DNA of 11,129 nt from Thermocaproicibacter sp036741535 (GCA_036741535.1 DAINSB010000068.1:1-11129), one strand, 5' to 3'; positions 1-6,250 are shown, counted from the first letter of the stretch. The notes: generated by a model from the letters alone, not told the origin. Program-made: numbers and translations.

Positions 1-753
1 CTGGGTTCCGGCCGTCCCCGTGTTCGCGGACGGGCGGTTCCACGCGTTCGACTGCGCGCCCGCCGTGCCCGTGTTCGCCGCGGTCCGGCCCGAGACGTTC
101 GCATGGACCGCCGCCGTGTTGGAGCGGAGGCCGCCGGAAAGCATGTTCCCGCGGTTTTTGTCGAAGGCGGGGTTAAACGCATAGAAGTTCCTGTCGTCCA
201 GATTGTCGGTGATGATCCGCAGGCCCTCGCCGAAGCGCTGGTAGTGCACGACCTCCCGCGCGCGCAGGAAGCGGATGGCGTCGCGCACATCCGGTTCGTC
301 CGTGCAGAAGCGCAGGATGTTGTCGTAGGTCATGCGGGCCTTCTGCTCCGCGGCGAGGTCCTCATGGATATCCGCCAGGGTGTCCCCCGTGGAGTCGATC
401 GTCATGGCCGAGAACGGGTCCCCGGCGGCGCTGACGGGGTAGATCCCGGTGGTATGGTCCACGAAATAGGCGTCGTAGCCGGCTTTCTTGATCTGCTCGG
501 GCGTCAGGTTGCGCGTAAGCTGATAGACGATGGTGCCGACCATCTCAAGATGCGCCAGTTCTTCGGTGCCGATATCGTTCAGAATAGCCTTGAGCTCCGG
601 ATAAGGCATCACATACCGCTGGCTCAGATAGCGGAGCGACGCGCCGATCTCCCCGTGGGGGCCGCCGTACTGCGTCGCGATGATCTTGGCGAGCGCCGGG
701 TTGGTGCTTCTGATCTTGATGGGGTACTGCAGGCGTTTCTGGTAAACCCACAT
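1..753 (-). CDS. cotJC: Spore coat protein CotJC, manganese-catalase family (3' end outside window)
   Basis: Ferritin-like dimanganese catalase-family protein of the spore coat. The 251 visible residues begin MWVYQKRLQYP and contain metal-ligand positions matching manganese catalases: Glu35 (GEIGA), Glu65 and His68 (EELAHLE), Glu136 (AAEQKAR) and His170 (EVVHYQ). By family knowledge this could remove peroxide during or after coat assembly; that activity is inferred. The ATG at 753 follows a GGAGG-type ribosome site about nine bases upstream and lies one base after the cotJB stop, so translation is probably coupled. The catalase-like core ends near residue 205. A low-complexity Asn/Thr/Gly/Ala tail follows, in which a NTGTAG unit appears twice, and it is still open at the window edge. 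B. subtilis CotJC is shorter (about 190 residues), so the tail is an extension. Identity is very secure; only the C-terminus is missing. Confidence 0.95.
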   Translation of the reverse strand, partial: MWVYQKRLQYPIKIRSTNPALAKIIATQYGGPHGEIGASLRYLSQRYVMPYPELKAILNDIGTEELAHLEMVGTIVYQLTRNLTPEQIKKAGYDAYFVDHTTGIYPVSAAGDPFSAMTIDSTGDTLADIHEDLAAEQKARMTYDNILRFCTDEPDVRDAIRFLRAREVVHYQRFGEGLRIITDNLDDRNFYAFNPAFDKNRGNMLSGGLRSNTAAVHANVSGRTAANTGTAGAQSNAWNRPSANTGTAGTQ

Positions 754-754
754 G

Positions 755-1012
755 TCACTGGTCCTCCTCTCCGACCTGCCAGGGCCACGGTTCGGCGATC
801 CACGCCCACCGGTTGGAGGCGACCGGCGTCTCATGGAGCGGACCGTAGGCCGCTTCGTACTGTTCGGTAAGCTCCTGCGCCCTCCGGCTGTATTCCCTCA
901 GCTGGGCTTCCGCACCGCAGTCGCCCGGGTGGGAATCAAGGTACAGGTGGAACTCCCACGCGGCAAACTCGTTGGCGCTGATCTGGCGCAGCAGACGCTC
1001 TCTCTCGCTCAT
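755..1012 (-). CDS. cotJB: Spore coat protein CotJB
   Basis: Small coat-assembly protein of 85 residues, the usual CotJB size. The N-terminal half is helical (MSERERLLRQISANEFAAWE), followed by the conserved stretch EFHLYLDSHPGD and a helical middle segment; a Trp-rich C-terminus (RWAWIAEPWPWQ) closes it. CotJB is known with CotJA and CotJC as part of a set deposited early on the spore by the mother cell; its biochemical role is not established. The ATG overlaps the cotJA stop in an ATGA, and a GGGAGGAG ribosome site lies about ten bases upstream. The stop is one base before the cotJC start, so the three genes form one operon. Confidence 0.93.
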   Translation of the reverse strand: MSERERLLRQISANEFAAWEFHLYLDSHPGDCGAEAQLREYSRRAQELTEQYEAAYGPLHETPVASNRWAWIAEPWPWQVGEEDQ

Positions 1013-1233
1013 TTCCCGACATCTCCTCCCAGGAACGGCTTGTCAAGCACGGGGAAAATCGTGCCGTTCTCAAGCCCGGTCATCGCCGAGTACAGGTCGC
1101 CCGGCTGCTGAAAAGGCACATATGCCATAGCTTCCGGCGTGACGCGCGGAAAAGGCGCCGGCGTCGGCGTGCAGTCCTTTCCGTCCGTTTGTGCCGAAAG
1201 CCCCTGATTCATCCCATAGGGTCGATTGTCCAT
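1009..1233 (-). CDS. cotJA: Spore coat-associated protein CotJA
   Basis: Short proline-containing coat-associated protein of 74 residues, first gene of the cotJ operon. The C-terminal half has the family hallmark: paired aromatic/proline patches (AYVPFQQPGDLY) and LENGTIFPVLDKPF. The reading frame is open further upstream, but the ATG at 1233 is chosen because AAGGAG sits eight bases before it and because an upstream start would place coding sequence over the promoter-like motif at 1285-1312. The N-terminal third is Gln/Thr/Pro-rich and poorly conserved in the family. It overlaps cotJB by four bases. In B. subtilis the cotJ operon is transcribed in the mother cell under sigma-E. Confidence 0.92.
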   Translation of the reverse strand: MDNRPYGMNQGLSAQTDGKDCTPTPAPFPRVTPEAMAYVPFQQPGDLYSAMTGLENGTIFPVLDKPFLGGDVGK

Positions 1234-1284
1234 GGTGTTTTCTCCTTCCATTCGCACGAGTAATGATGGAAAACGAATTCGCTC

Positions 1285-1312
1285 CATATTATGCACAAAG
1301 GAGAATTGCGGT
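1285..1312 (-). promoter_or_regulatory. Candidate sporulation (sigma-E/sigma-K type) promoter of cotJABC
   Basis: On the minus strand, AC (1312-1311) is followed after 17 bases by CATAATATG (1293-1285). The second element fits the CATANNNT(A) -10 shared by sigma-E and sigma-K, and AC fits the short sigma-K -35. No ATA-type sigma-E -35 is obvious. A start about seven bases downstream gives a leader of roughly 45 bases carrying the cotJA ribosome site. The -35 is too short to be strong evidence alone; the same pattern before two other genes here raises confidence. Confidence 0.5.
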
Positions 1313-1409
1313 GTTCGCAAAAACGGGATTTTGTGGGCGGATTATGGATATTCCATCATTTTTCAAGTACGGAAAATACTTTTATCCAAAATAAAATCGA
1401 AATAAGAAA

Positions 1410-1453
1410 AAAAGTTTTCCCCCGCCTTTTGAAAAAGGCGGGGGAAAACTTTT
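1410..1453 (-). terminator. Rho-independent terminator of the DUF3862-type gene, perfect 21-bp stem
   Basis: Arms 1410-1430 and 1433-1453 are perfectly complementary over 21 bases, with only two bases between them in the sequence, so the real loop includes a few A/T pairs. The core is CCCCCGCC/GGCGGGGG. Read on the minus strand the stem is followed by a run of seven T; on the plus strand only TTTT then A follows, so the minus orientation is preferred. It lies about 130 bases after the gene ending at 1584 and just before the cotJ promoter, so it keeps vegetative read-through out of the coat operon. Confidence 0.85.
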
Positions 1454-1583
1454 ACGCGCGCCGTCCAAACAGGACGGACGGCGCAGCCCAATAAAATCGG
1501 CGAGAGGCGCCCCGGACTGTCCCGCCGAACAAAGCCCCTTTTTTTCTCCCTGCTGAACGGCGGGCCGAAACAGGCTCAGCCTG
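1454..1583 (-). other. 3' untranslated stretch with a second GC-rich hairpin
   Basis: This segment lies between the stop codon of the membrane protein gene and its terminator and has no credible gene. It holds an inverted repeat with 9-bp arms, GCGCCGTCC (1458-1466) and GGACGGCGC (1476-1484), which would form a hairpin directly before the terminator in the minus-strand transcript. It may protect the 3' end or add to termination. A ten-base direct repeat AATAAAATCG occurs at 1490-1499 and again at 1390-1399, on the other side of the terminator. Confidence 0.45.
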
Positions 1584-2162
1584 CTAAAGGCCGAACTGGT
1601 ATTTCCGGGAAAGTTTGCCGCTCTGAAAGGTCAGGCGGGCCGACGCGTCGCCCGAGCCGTAGCCCTTCCACTCGTAGACCGTAAGATTTCCCGTGCGGCC
1701 CGTCAGGGAACCTTCGCCGCCGATCACCCGCACCGCCTGCGCGTAGGTCATGCCGTCTTCCAGCCGGTCGTACTCCTCTTTCGAAATTTTGCCCCCGCTG
1801 TAGCCGTCCTGCCCCGGCGTCTCCTCCGTTTCCGAGCCGGCGACCGGGGCCCCGGCCGCGTCCGAGACTCCGCCGGCGGAGGAATCGGAGGCTGCCGGCG
1901 AAGCGTCCCCCTCTCCGGCAGCCTCCCCCTCCCCGGCGGGAAGGCTCGCGGAGCCTTCCTCCGCGCCGCCGGGAACGGCCGCTTCCGACGTCCCCTGCCC
2001 GGAGGAAAATCCGGCCGTCGGCACGGCTTGGGACGGCTCTCCGCCGCGGCCGCGCGCCGTGAGAAACACGATCAGCACCACCGCCAGCGCGGACGCGGTC
2101 AGCAGCAGATTCCTCCGTTTCGGACGTCCGTTCCAGAATTTCTTCAGCGGCGCAAAGCCCAT
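1584..2162 (-). CDS. Membrane-anchored protein with C-terminal DUF3862/BLIP-like domain
   Basis: Predicted one-pass membrane protein of 192 residues. A short basic N-terminus (KKFWNGRPKRRN) precedes a membrane helix at about 19-36. Residues 37-124 form a low-complexity Gly/Ala/Ser/Glu/Pro linker, and residues 125-192 form a compact domain reading ISKEEYDRLEDGMTYAQ, IGGEG, TVYEWKGYG and a final GKLSRKYQFGL. That pattern (GMTY, IGG-G, YxW, xFxxGKLxxKxQxGL) is typical of DUF3862/BLIP-like or SmpA-like small folds outside the membrane; the function is unknown. Longer starts exist at 2192 (GTG) and 2186 (ATG), but the ATG at 2162 has AGAGGG nine bases upstream, and the promoter at 2196-2225 would start transcription near 2189, leaving no leader for the longer forms. 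The basic residues before the helix favour an outside C-terminus. There is no lipobox. It is monocistronic in appearance, with its own promoter and terminator. Confidence 0.75.
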   Translation of the reverse strand: MGFAPLKKFWNGRPKRRNLLLTASALAVVLIVFLTARGRGGEPSQAVPTAGFSSGQGTSEAAVPGGAEEGSASLPAGEGEAAGEGDASPAASDSSAGGVSDAAGAPVAGSETEETPGQDGYSGGKISKEEYDRLEDGMTYAQAVRVIGGEGSLTGRTGNLTVYEWKGYGSGDASARLTFQSGKLSRKYQFGL

Positions 2163-2195
2163 TTTTCCGTTCCCTCTTTCGTTCATTTCCACAAC

Positions 2196-2225
2196 AGTAT
2201 ACTACAGGTGCCCCGCCGCTGTAAA
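2196..2225 (-). promoter_or_regulatory. Sigma-A-type promoter of the DUF3862-type gene
   Basis: On the minus strand TTTACA (2225-2220, five of six with TTGACA) is followed after 18 bases by TATACT (2201-2196, five of six with TATAAT). The expected start is near 2189, giving a ~27-base leader containing the ribosome site for the ATG at 2162. It begins six bases after the stop of the upstream amidase gene, so the two genes can be expressed independently. Confidence 0.65.
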
Positions 2226-2230
2226 TCCCG

Positions 2231-2713
2231 CTACCTTCTCGCCCCCGGAATATGCAGGCAGCGCAGGGCGGAGAAGGAATAGCTCGAAAGCGGGCGGTAC
2301 AGCGCGTCGAACGTGTGCGCCGCCACGAGGATCTCCCCGCCCCGCACGGCGACGACCACCGGCGTGTGGTAAAAACGCCCGCCCGCCGCGCCGAGCTGGA
2401 CCAGATCGCCCGGCAGCAGGCCGGCGGGGTCCGTCTCCTCGGCATACGGCCCCGCCCCCCGGTTGGAGACGAGGAACCGGTGCAGATACTCCACGCCGCT
2501 CCACGCGGCCGCCCGGCTGCGCGGGCTGCTGTAATACCAGCCGACTTCGCGCGTGTAATTCATCACCCCGCAGCCCGCGAACACGCACTGCGAGGCGAAA
2601 TTGGTGCAGTCGCCGCCCATCCCGTCGAAGCTCATATAGCGCGGGTTCCGCCTGAAGGCCCAGGTCTCGGCATACCTCACGGCCTTCGCACGGTCGTACG
2701 CGACCTCCGTCAT
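2231..2713 (-). CDS. Small cytoplasmic putative amidase (Amidase_6, NlpC/P60-like fold)
   Basis: Protein of 160 residues matching the putative amidase domain family (Amidase_6). The N-terminal signature YAETWAFRRNPRYMSFDGMGGDCTNFASQCVFAGC carries the predicted catalytic Cys36; LLPGDLVQ (99-106) is the typical strand-turn before the active-site His116 in FYHTPVVV; AAHTFDALYRPLSSY (131-145) ends the core and supplies a third polar residue, probably His133. Related papain-like folds cleave amide bonds, often in cell-wall peptides, but no substrate is known for this family. There is no signal peptide or membrane helix, so it acts in the cytoplasm or in a compartment assembled from it, such as the mother cell or the spore coat layers. 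The ATG at 2713 has AAAGGAGGAGG seven to ten bases upstream. The frame stays open far upstream, but that part is GC-rich noise without family similarity. A sporulation-type promoter motif lies just upstream. Confidence 0.85.
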   Translation of the reverse strand: MTEVAYDRAKAVRYAETWAFRRNPRYMSFDGMGGDCTNFASQCVFAGCGVMNYTREVGWYYSSPRSRAAAWSGVEYLHRFLVSNRGAGPYAEETDPAGLLPGDLVQLGAAGGRFYHTPVVVAVRGGEILVAAHTFDALYRPLSSYSFSALRCLHIPGARR

Positions 2714-2742
2714 CGAACCCCTCCTCCTTTCATCCGATACGG

Positions 2743-2770
2743 CATGATATGCCCCGGCGGGCGGCGGGGT
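2743..2770 (-). promoter_or_regulatory. Candidate sporulation (sigma-E/sigma-K type) promoter of the amidase gene
   Basis: On the minus strand AC (2770-2769) is followed after exactly 17 bases by CATATCATG (2751-2743), again the AC-N17-CATANNNTG pattern. A start about seven bases further gives a short leader with the strong AAAGGAGG site. No sigma-A-like pair is evident nearer the gene. The spacer is extremely GC-rich. Confidence 0.45.
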
Positions 2771-2903
2771 TCGGGCGAAGGCGCGGCCGGCCTCTCCGGA
2801 AGGCGGAAAACCGCCTCTCCCCTCCCGCACGGATTGTTTTCGTTCCCTTTTCACAACTTTTACACGGGGATTACCCGATCGTGACAACGGCACCCGCGAT
2901 GTT

Positions 2904-2912
2904 TGATATGAT
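2904..2912 (+). promoter_or_regulatory. Candidate extended -10 promoter of the Ugp-like importer operon
   Basis: TGATATGAT is an extended -10 (TG, one base, then TATGAT, five of six with TATAAT). A GTGACA at 2881-2886 resembles a -35 but the spacing of 20 bases is too long, so activity would depend on the extended element. The predicted start near 2919 precedes the AAAGGGAGG ribosome site at 2935-2943. The rest of the 2714-2955 divergent intergenic region shows only the amidase promoter motif and no gene. Confidence 0.35.
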
Positions 2913-2955
2913 GGAAACGATCCGCAATGCCGAGAAAGGGAGGATATGCGAAACC

Positions 2956-3912
2956 GTGGAAAACGAAACGCCTCTGAAACGCCCTGCCGGGACGATTCCG
3001 CCGGCGCCGGAGAAGGAGAAAGCGGCGGGGCGCGCCGTTCCCCGCCGCAGAAAGGGATGGGTCGAACGGATGACACCGTACCTGTTTCTGGCTCCGGCGA
3101 GCATCTGCTTTATCGTTTTTCTGTTTTTCCCGTTCGCGCGGACGGTCTATCTGAGCCTGTTCCTGACGAGCAACGAGGGGGCCGCCCGGATCTTCCGGGG
3201 GCTTGGAAACTACCGGGACCTTTTCGTCTCCCCGGATTACCGGAAGGTGATGGGCAACACGGTCGTCTTTGCGGCCATCGTGATCGTCGGTTCGATGGCG
3301 CTCGGCTTCCTCGCGGCGAACCTGGCCAACGGGAAAGGGCGCGCCTTCCGGATTTTTCCCGTCGTTTTCACCATGCCGATCGCGGCGGCGGCCGGCTCGT
3401 TCGCGCTGCTGTTCCAGCAGATGTTCGACCCGACCAGCGGCATCGTGAACAAGCTGTTCCATACGGACGTCCTCTGGTTCCAGGACCCGAACATCGCCCT
3501 GTACAGCATGGCCGCCATCACCATCTGGCTGATGTCGGGGAGCAATTTCATCTACCTGCACGCGGGGCTGAAGAACATTCCCCAAAGCATTCTGGAAAGC
3601 GCCGAGATCGACGGCGCGTCCGGCCTCACGAAGCTGTTCCGCATCACGGTGCCCTGCCTGTCGCCCATGCTGTTCTTCGTGCTGATCACCGACATCATCG
3701 CCGCGTTCCAGTCCTTCACGCAGATCAACGTGATCACGCAGGGCGGCCCGGGCGACGCCACCAACATCATGGTTTACAACATCTACCGGGACGCTTTCTT
3801 CAATTTCCGCTTCGGCCCGGCGGCAGCCCAGTCCGTCGTGCTGTTCCTCATCATCCTTGCCATTACGCTGATCCAGTTCAAGAATGAAAAAAGGATGGTG
3901 TTTTACTCTTGA
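2956..3912 (+). CDS. ugpA: ABC importer permease, UgpA-like (MalF family)
   Basis: Inner-membrane permease of a carbohydrate/polyol-phosphate importer, 318 residues from the chosen start. After a basic, proline-rich N-terminus (1-37) come about six membrane helices, near 42-65, 100-124, 133-155, 180-202, 238-258 and 290-307. The ATPase-contacting EAA loop is clear: ESAEIDGASGLTKLFRITVPCLSP (214-237). The end, TQGGP followed by a final QFKNEKRMVFY, is characteristic of UgpA-like subunits. The start is uncertain: GTG at 2956 is in frame and lies 12 bases after GGGAGG; an ATG at 2946 is out of frame, and the in-frame ATGs at 2899-2911 overlap the promoter and lack a ribosome site. The ATG at 3070 would drop the extra N-terminus. 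It overlaps the next permease gene by four bases. The substrate is inferred from the UgpB-like binding protein of the same operon. Confidence 0.85.
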   Translation: MENETPLKRPAGTIPPAPEKEKAAGRAVPRRRKGWVERMTPYLFLAPASICFIVFLFFPFARTVYLSLFLTSNEGAARIFRGLGNYRDLFVSPDYRKVMGNTVVFAAIVIVGSMALGFLAANLANGKGRAFRIFPVVFTMPIAAAAGSFALLFQQMFDPTSGIVNKLFHTDVLWFQDPNIALYSMAAITIWLMSGSNFIYLHAGLKNIPQSILESAEIDGASGLTKLFRITVPCLSPMLFFVLITDIIAAFQSFTQINVITQGGPGDATNIMVYNIYRDAFFNFRFGPAAAQSVVLFLIILAITLIQFKNEKRMVFYS

Positions 3913-4739
3913 ACCCCATGGCATCCGTCCGAAAGGCGGCGCAGTGGATTCTGACCGCCCTGCTGGCCCTGTTCCTCTTTTTCCCGTTCTGGTTCATGAT
4001 CTCCATGAGCGTCACGCCGGACAGCGACATCCTTTCCAACAACGTCAGCCTGTGGCCCTCCCAGCTCTATTTCGGCAACATCGTCAAGGTGCTGACCGAA
4101 ACGCCGCTCGTGCGGCAGTTCCTCAACACCCTCTTCGTCAGCCTGGCGATTCTCCTGCTTCAGATCGTGACCTCCGTCACGGCCGCCTACGCCTTCGCTT
4201 TTCTGGAATTCAAGGGGAAAAAGACGATCTTCCTCATCATCCTTTCCACCCTGATGGTGCCGGGCGAGGTCACCATCGTCTCCAACTACCTGACGATCTG
4301 CGCGTGGCGCTGGCTGGACACTTACCAGGCGCTGATCCTTCCCTACGCCGCCTCGGCCCTCGGGATCTTCCTGATCCGGCAGTATTTTCTGACCATGGCC
4401 AGGGAGATCCACGAGGCCGCGGCGATCGACGGCTGCGGCGACGTGCGGTTCCTGACCCAGATCGCCACGCCTCTCGCGCGCCCCATCATCGCGGCGTTCT
4501 CCGTCACCTCGTTCCTCAGCTCGTGGGGGATGTACATGTGGCCGCTGCTGGTCACCAGCAAAAGCGAGATGCGCACGGTGCAGGTGGGCATCTCGGCGCT
4601 GCAGGACGCCGATTCCGCGCTGAGCTTCGGCATGGCGCTCGCGGGGGTGGCGCTGGTGACCCTCCCCTCGCTGATCGTCTTCATCTTCGGCCACAGGCAG
4701 CTGGTGGAGGGAATGATGTCCGGCGCCGTCAAGGGATAG
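3909..4739 (+). CDS. ugpE: ABC importer permease, UgpE-like (MalG family)
   Basis: Second membrane subunit, 276 residues with about six helices (near 12-33, 72-98, 107-128, 142-163, 192-214, 240-262). The EAA loop reads EAAAIDGCGDVRFLTQIATPLARP (169-192). The stretch LMVPGEVTIV, LDTYQALILPYAASALGIFLIRQYF is close to E. coli UgpE in the same place. The TTG at 3909 is taken as start because it overlaps the upstream stop as TTGA and lies 13 bases after AAGGA; the ATG at 3918 is 22 bases away from that site and less likely unless translation is re-initiated. It pairs with the preceding permease. No ATPase gene follows. The gene is followed by a 92-base gap with a small hairpin and then the binding-protein gene. 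Confidence 0.87.
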   Translation: MNPMASVRKAAQWILTALLALFLFFPFWFMISMSVTPDSDILSNNVSLWPSQLYFGNIVKVLTETPLVRQFLNTLFVSLAILLLQIVTSVTAAYAFAFLEFKGKKTIFLIILSTLMVPGEVTIVSNYLTICAWRWLDTYQALILPYAASALGIFLIRQYFLTMAREIHEAAAIDGCGDVRFLTQIATPLARPIIAAFSVTSFLSSWGMYMWPLLVTSKSEMRTVQVGISALQDADSALSFGMALAGVALVTLPSLIVFIFGHRQLVEGMMSGAVKG

Positions 4740-4777
4740 GAACCGATACGCGCCCGGCTTTGTCCCGGACGCTGGAA

Positions 4778-4807
4778 GATAGATCATGCCCGGCCGACCA
4801 ATCTATC
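4778..4807 (+). other. Small intergenic hairpin before the binding-protein gene
   Basis: GATAGAT (4778-4784) and ATCTATC (4801-4807) are a 7-bp inverted repeat enclosing a GC-rich loop. It ends ten bases before the AAAGGAG ribosome site of the binding-protein gene and has no T run, so it is not a terminator. Such stems often stabilise the transcript of the binding protein, which is needed in excess over the permeases; that role is inference. Confidence 0.35.
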
Positions 4808-4831
4808 GCATCTTACAAAGGAGAGTAGAAC

Positions 4832-6250
4832 ATGAAAAAATCATCTCTGAAAAAGGCGGCTTCCTGCCTGCTTGCGGCTCTGTGCACCGGCGTCCTGCTC
4901 CTGGGCGGCTGCGCCGATTCCGGCGCGGCGAATTCCGGGAACGACGCCGTTTCGTCGGCGGCTCCCGCCGATTCCGCGGCGTCCGTCGACCTGAAGAGCG
5001 GGCCGCAGGTCGATCTGGTTTTCTGGCACTCGATGGGCGGCGCCAACGCGGCGGCGCTGCAGACCATGATCGACGAGTTCAACTCCGACAACAGCGGGCA
5101 TATCAAAGTCACCGCCCAGTATCAGGGCAGCTACGACGACGGCATCAACAAATTCAAGAGCGCGATGGTCTCCAAGAGCGGGCCGGACATTTTCCAGTGC
5201 TATGAGCTGGGGACCCGCTACCTGATCGACAGCGGCTACATCGACCCGATGCAGAATTACATCGACCGCGACAAATGGGACATCAAGCAGATCGACGCCA
5301 ATATCGCGGCCTATTATACGGCGGACAACAAGCTGTATTCCATGCCGTTCAACTCCTCCACCCCCCTGCTGTATTACAACAAGGATCTCTTCCAGGCGGC
5401 CGGCGTCGCGGAGGCGCCGAAGAGCCTGCAGGAGATCATCGACATCGCCCCCAAGCTGACCAAAAAGGACTCCTCCGGCAACGTGACGCAGGGCGCCATC
5501 GGCCTGTGGGTCTACGGCTGGTTCATGGACCAGATCATCGATAAGGCGAAGCAGCCGATCTTCGACAACGGCAACGGCCGCACTGGCGCCCCCACCAAGG
5601 TTGTGTTCGATTCCAACGGCGGCGGCGCGGCTTTCCTGAAAAAATACAACGAGCTGGTCAAGAGCGGCGCCATGCCGGCTTACGCCATTGACAAGAAGAA
5701 CGCGCAGTCCGGCTTCGTCAACGGAAAGCTCGCGATGTACACCGACAGCACGGCCGGCCTCGCCAGCCTGCTGAAGGCCATCAACGGCAAATTCGAGCTC
5801 GGCACAGCCTATTTTCCGGGCATCGACTCCTCCTCGACGGGCGGCGTCTCGATCGGCGGCGCCTCCCTCTGGATGGTCAAGAGCGACGACGCCCGCAAGC
5901 AGGCCGCAAAATGGGAATTCATCAAATTCATGGTGTCCCCCAAACAGCAGGCTTTCTGGAACACCAAGACCGGCTATTTCCCCATCACCACGGAGGCCTA
6001 TAAGGAGTCTGTTTTCCAAGAGAACGTGAAAAAATACCCGCAGTTCCAGACGGCGATCGACCAGCTTCACGATTCCAGCCCGGAATACGCCGGCGGCCTC
6101 TGCGCGATCTACACCCAGGTGCGCAAGGTCGAGGAAACCGAGATGCAGAAGATGCTGAACGGCCAGCAGTCCGAGGATCAGGCGCTGAAAAACATGGCGG
6201 ACCAGATCAACAGCGCGCTGAAGGACTACAACGCCTCCAACAAGAAATAA
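4832..6250 (+). CDS. ugpB: UgpB-like lipoprotein solute-binding protein of ABC importer
   Basis: Extracellular lipoprotein of 472 residues that captures the solute. A basic, hydrophobic signal ends in the lipobox LLGGC with Cys27 as lipidation site, then a Ser/Ala linker (28-55). The mature domain resembles E. coli UgpB: FWHSMGG (64-70), YQGSYDD (97-103), PDIFQCYELGTRY (118-130), MPFNSSTPLLYYNKD (171-185), IGGASLWMVK (341-350), TGYFPIT (380-386). Residues reported to hold glycerol-3-phosphate in E. coli UgpB (Tyr65, Glu89, Ser144, Gly307, Tyr346, Arg397) have matching positions here: Tyr101, Glu125, Ser176, Gly342 or Gly343, Tyr382, Arg431. Glycerol-3-phosphate or a glycerophosphodiester is therefore the likely ligand; a plain sugar cannot be excluded. 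The ATG has AAAGGAG ten bases upstream. It ends the importer operon, 30 bases before a strong terminator. Confidence 0.88.
   Translation: MKKSSLKKAASCLLAALCTGVLLLGGCADSGAANSGNDAVSSAAPADSAASVDLKSGPQVDLVFWHSMGGANAAALQTMIDEFNSDNSGHIKVTAQYQGSYDDGINKFKSAMVSKSGPDIFQCYELGTRYLIDSGYIDPMQNYIDRDKWDIKQIDANIAAYYTADNKLYSMPFNSSTPLLYYNKDLFQAAGVAEAPKSLQEIIDIAPKLTKKDSSGNVTQGAIGLWVYGWFMDQIIDKAKQPIFDNGNGRTGAPTKVVFDSNGGGAAFLKKYNELVKSGAMPAYAIDKKNAQSGFVNGKLAMYTDSTAGLASLLKAINGKFELGTAYFPGIDSSSTGGVSIGGASLWMVKSDDARKQAAKWEFIKFMVSPKQQAFWNTKTGYFPITTEAYKESVFQENVKKYPQFQTAIDQLHDSSPEYAGGLCAIYTQVRKVEETEMQKMLNGQQSEDQALKNMADQINSALKDYNASNKK

Noticed and set aside
103..1111. Plus-strand frames over the cotJ region
   Set aside because: They lie antisense to cotJC, cotJB and cotJA, which are unmistakable, and have no ribosome sites.
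1191..1494. Two short plus-strand frames across the cotJ promoter and terminator
   Set aside because: They run through the perfect hairpin and overlap each other in different frames; no family resemblance, and the region is better explained as regulatory.
2714..3076. N-terminal extension of the amidase gene upstream of 2713
   Set aside because: The extension has no family similarity, covers the promoter motif, and the strong AAAGGAGG site points to the ATG at 2713.
2860..6070. Long minus-strand frames opposite the Ugp-like operon (2860-3924, 3903-4787, 4841-6070)
   Set aside because: Each mirrors a confidently identified plus-strand gene and has composition typical of antisense frames, without motif or ribosome site support.
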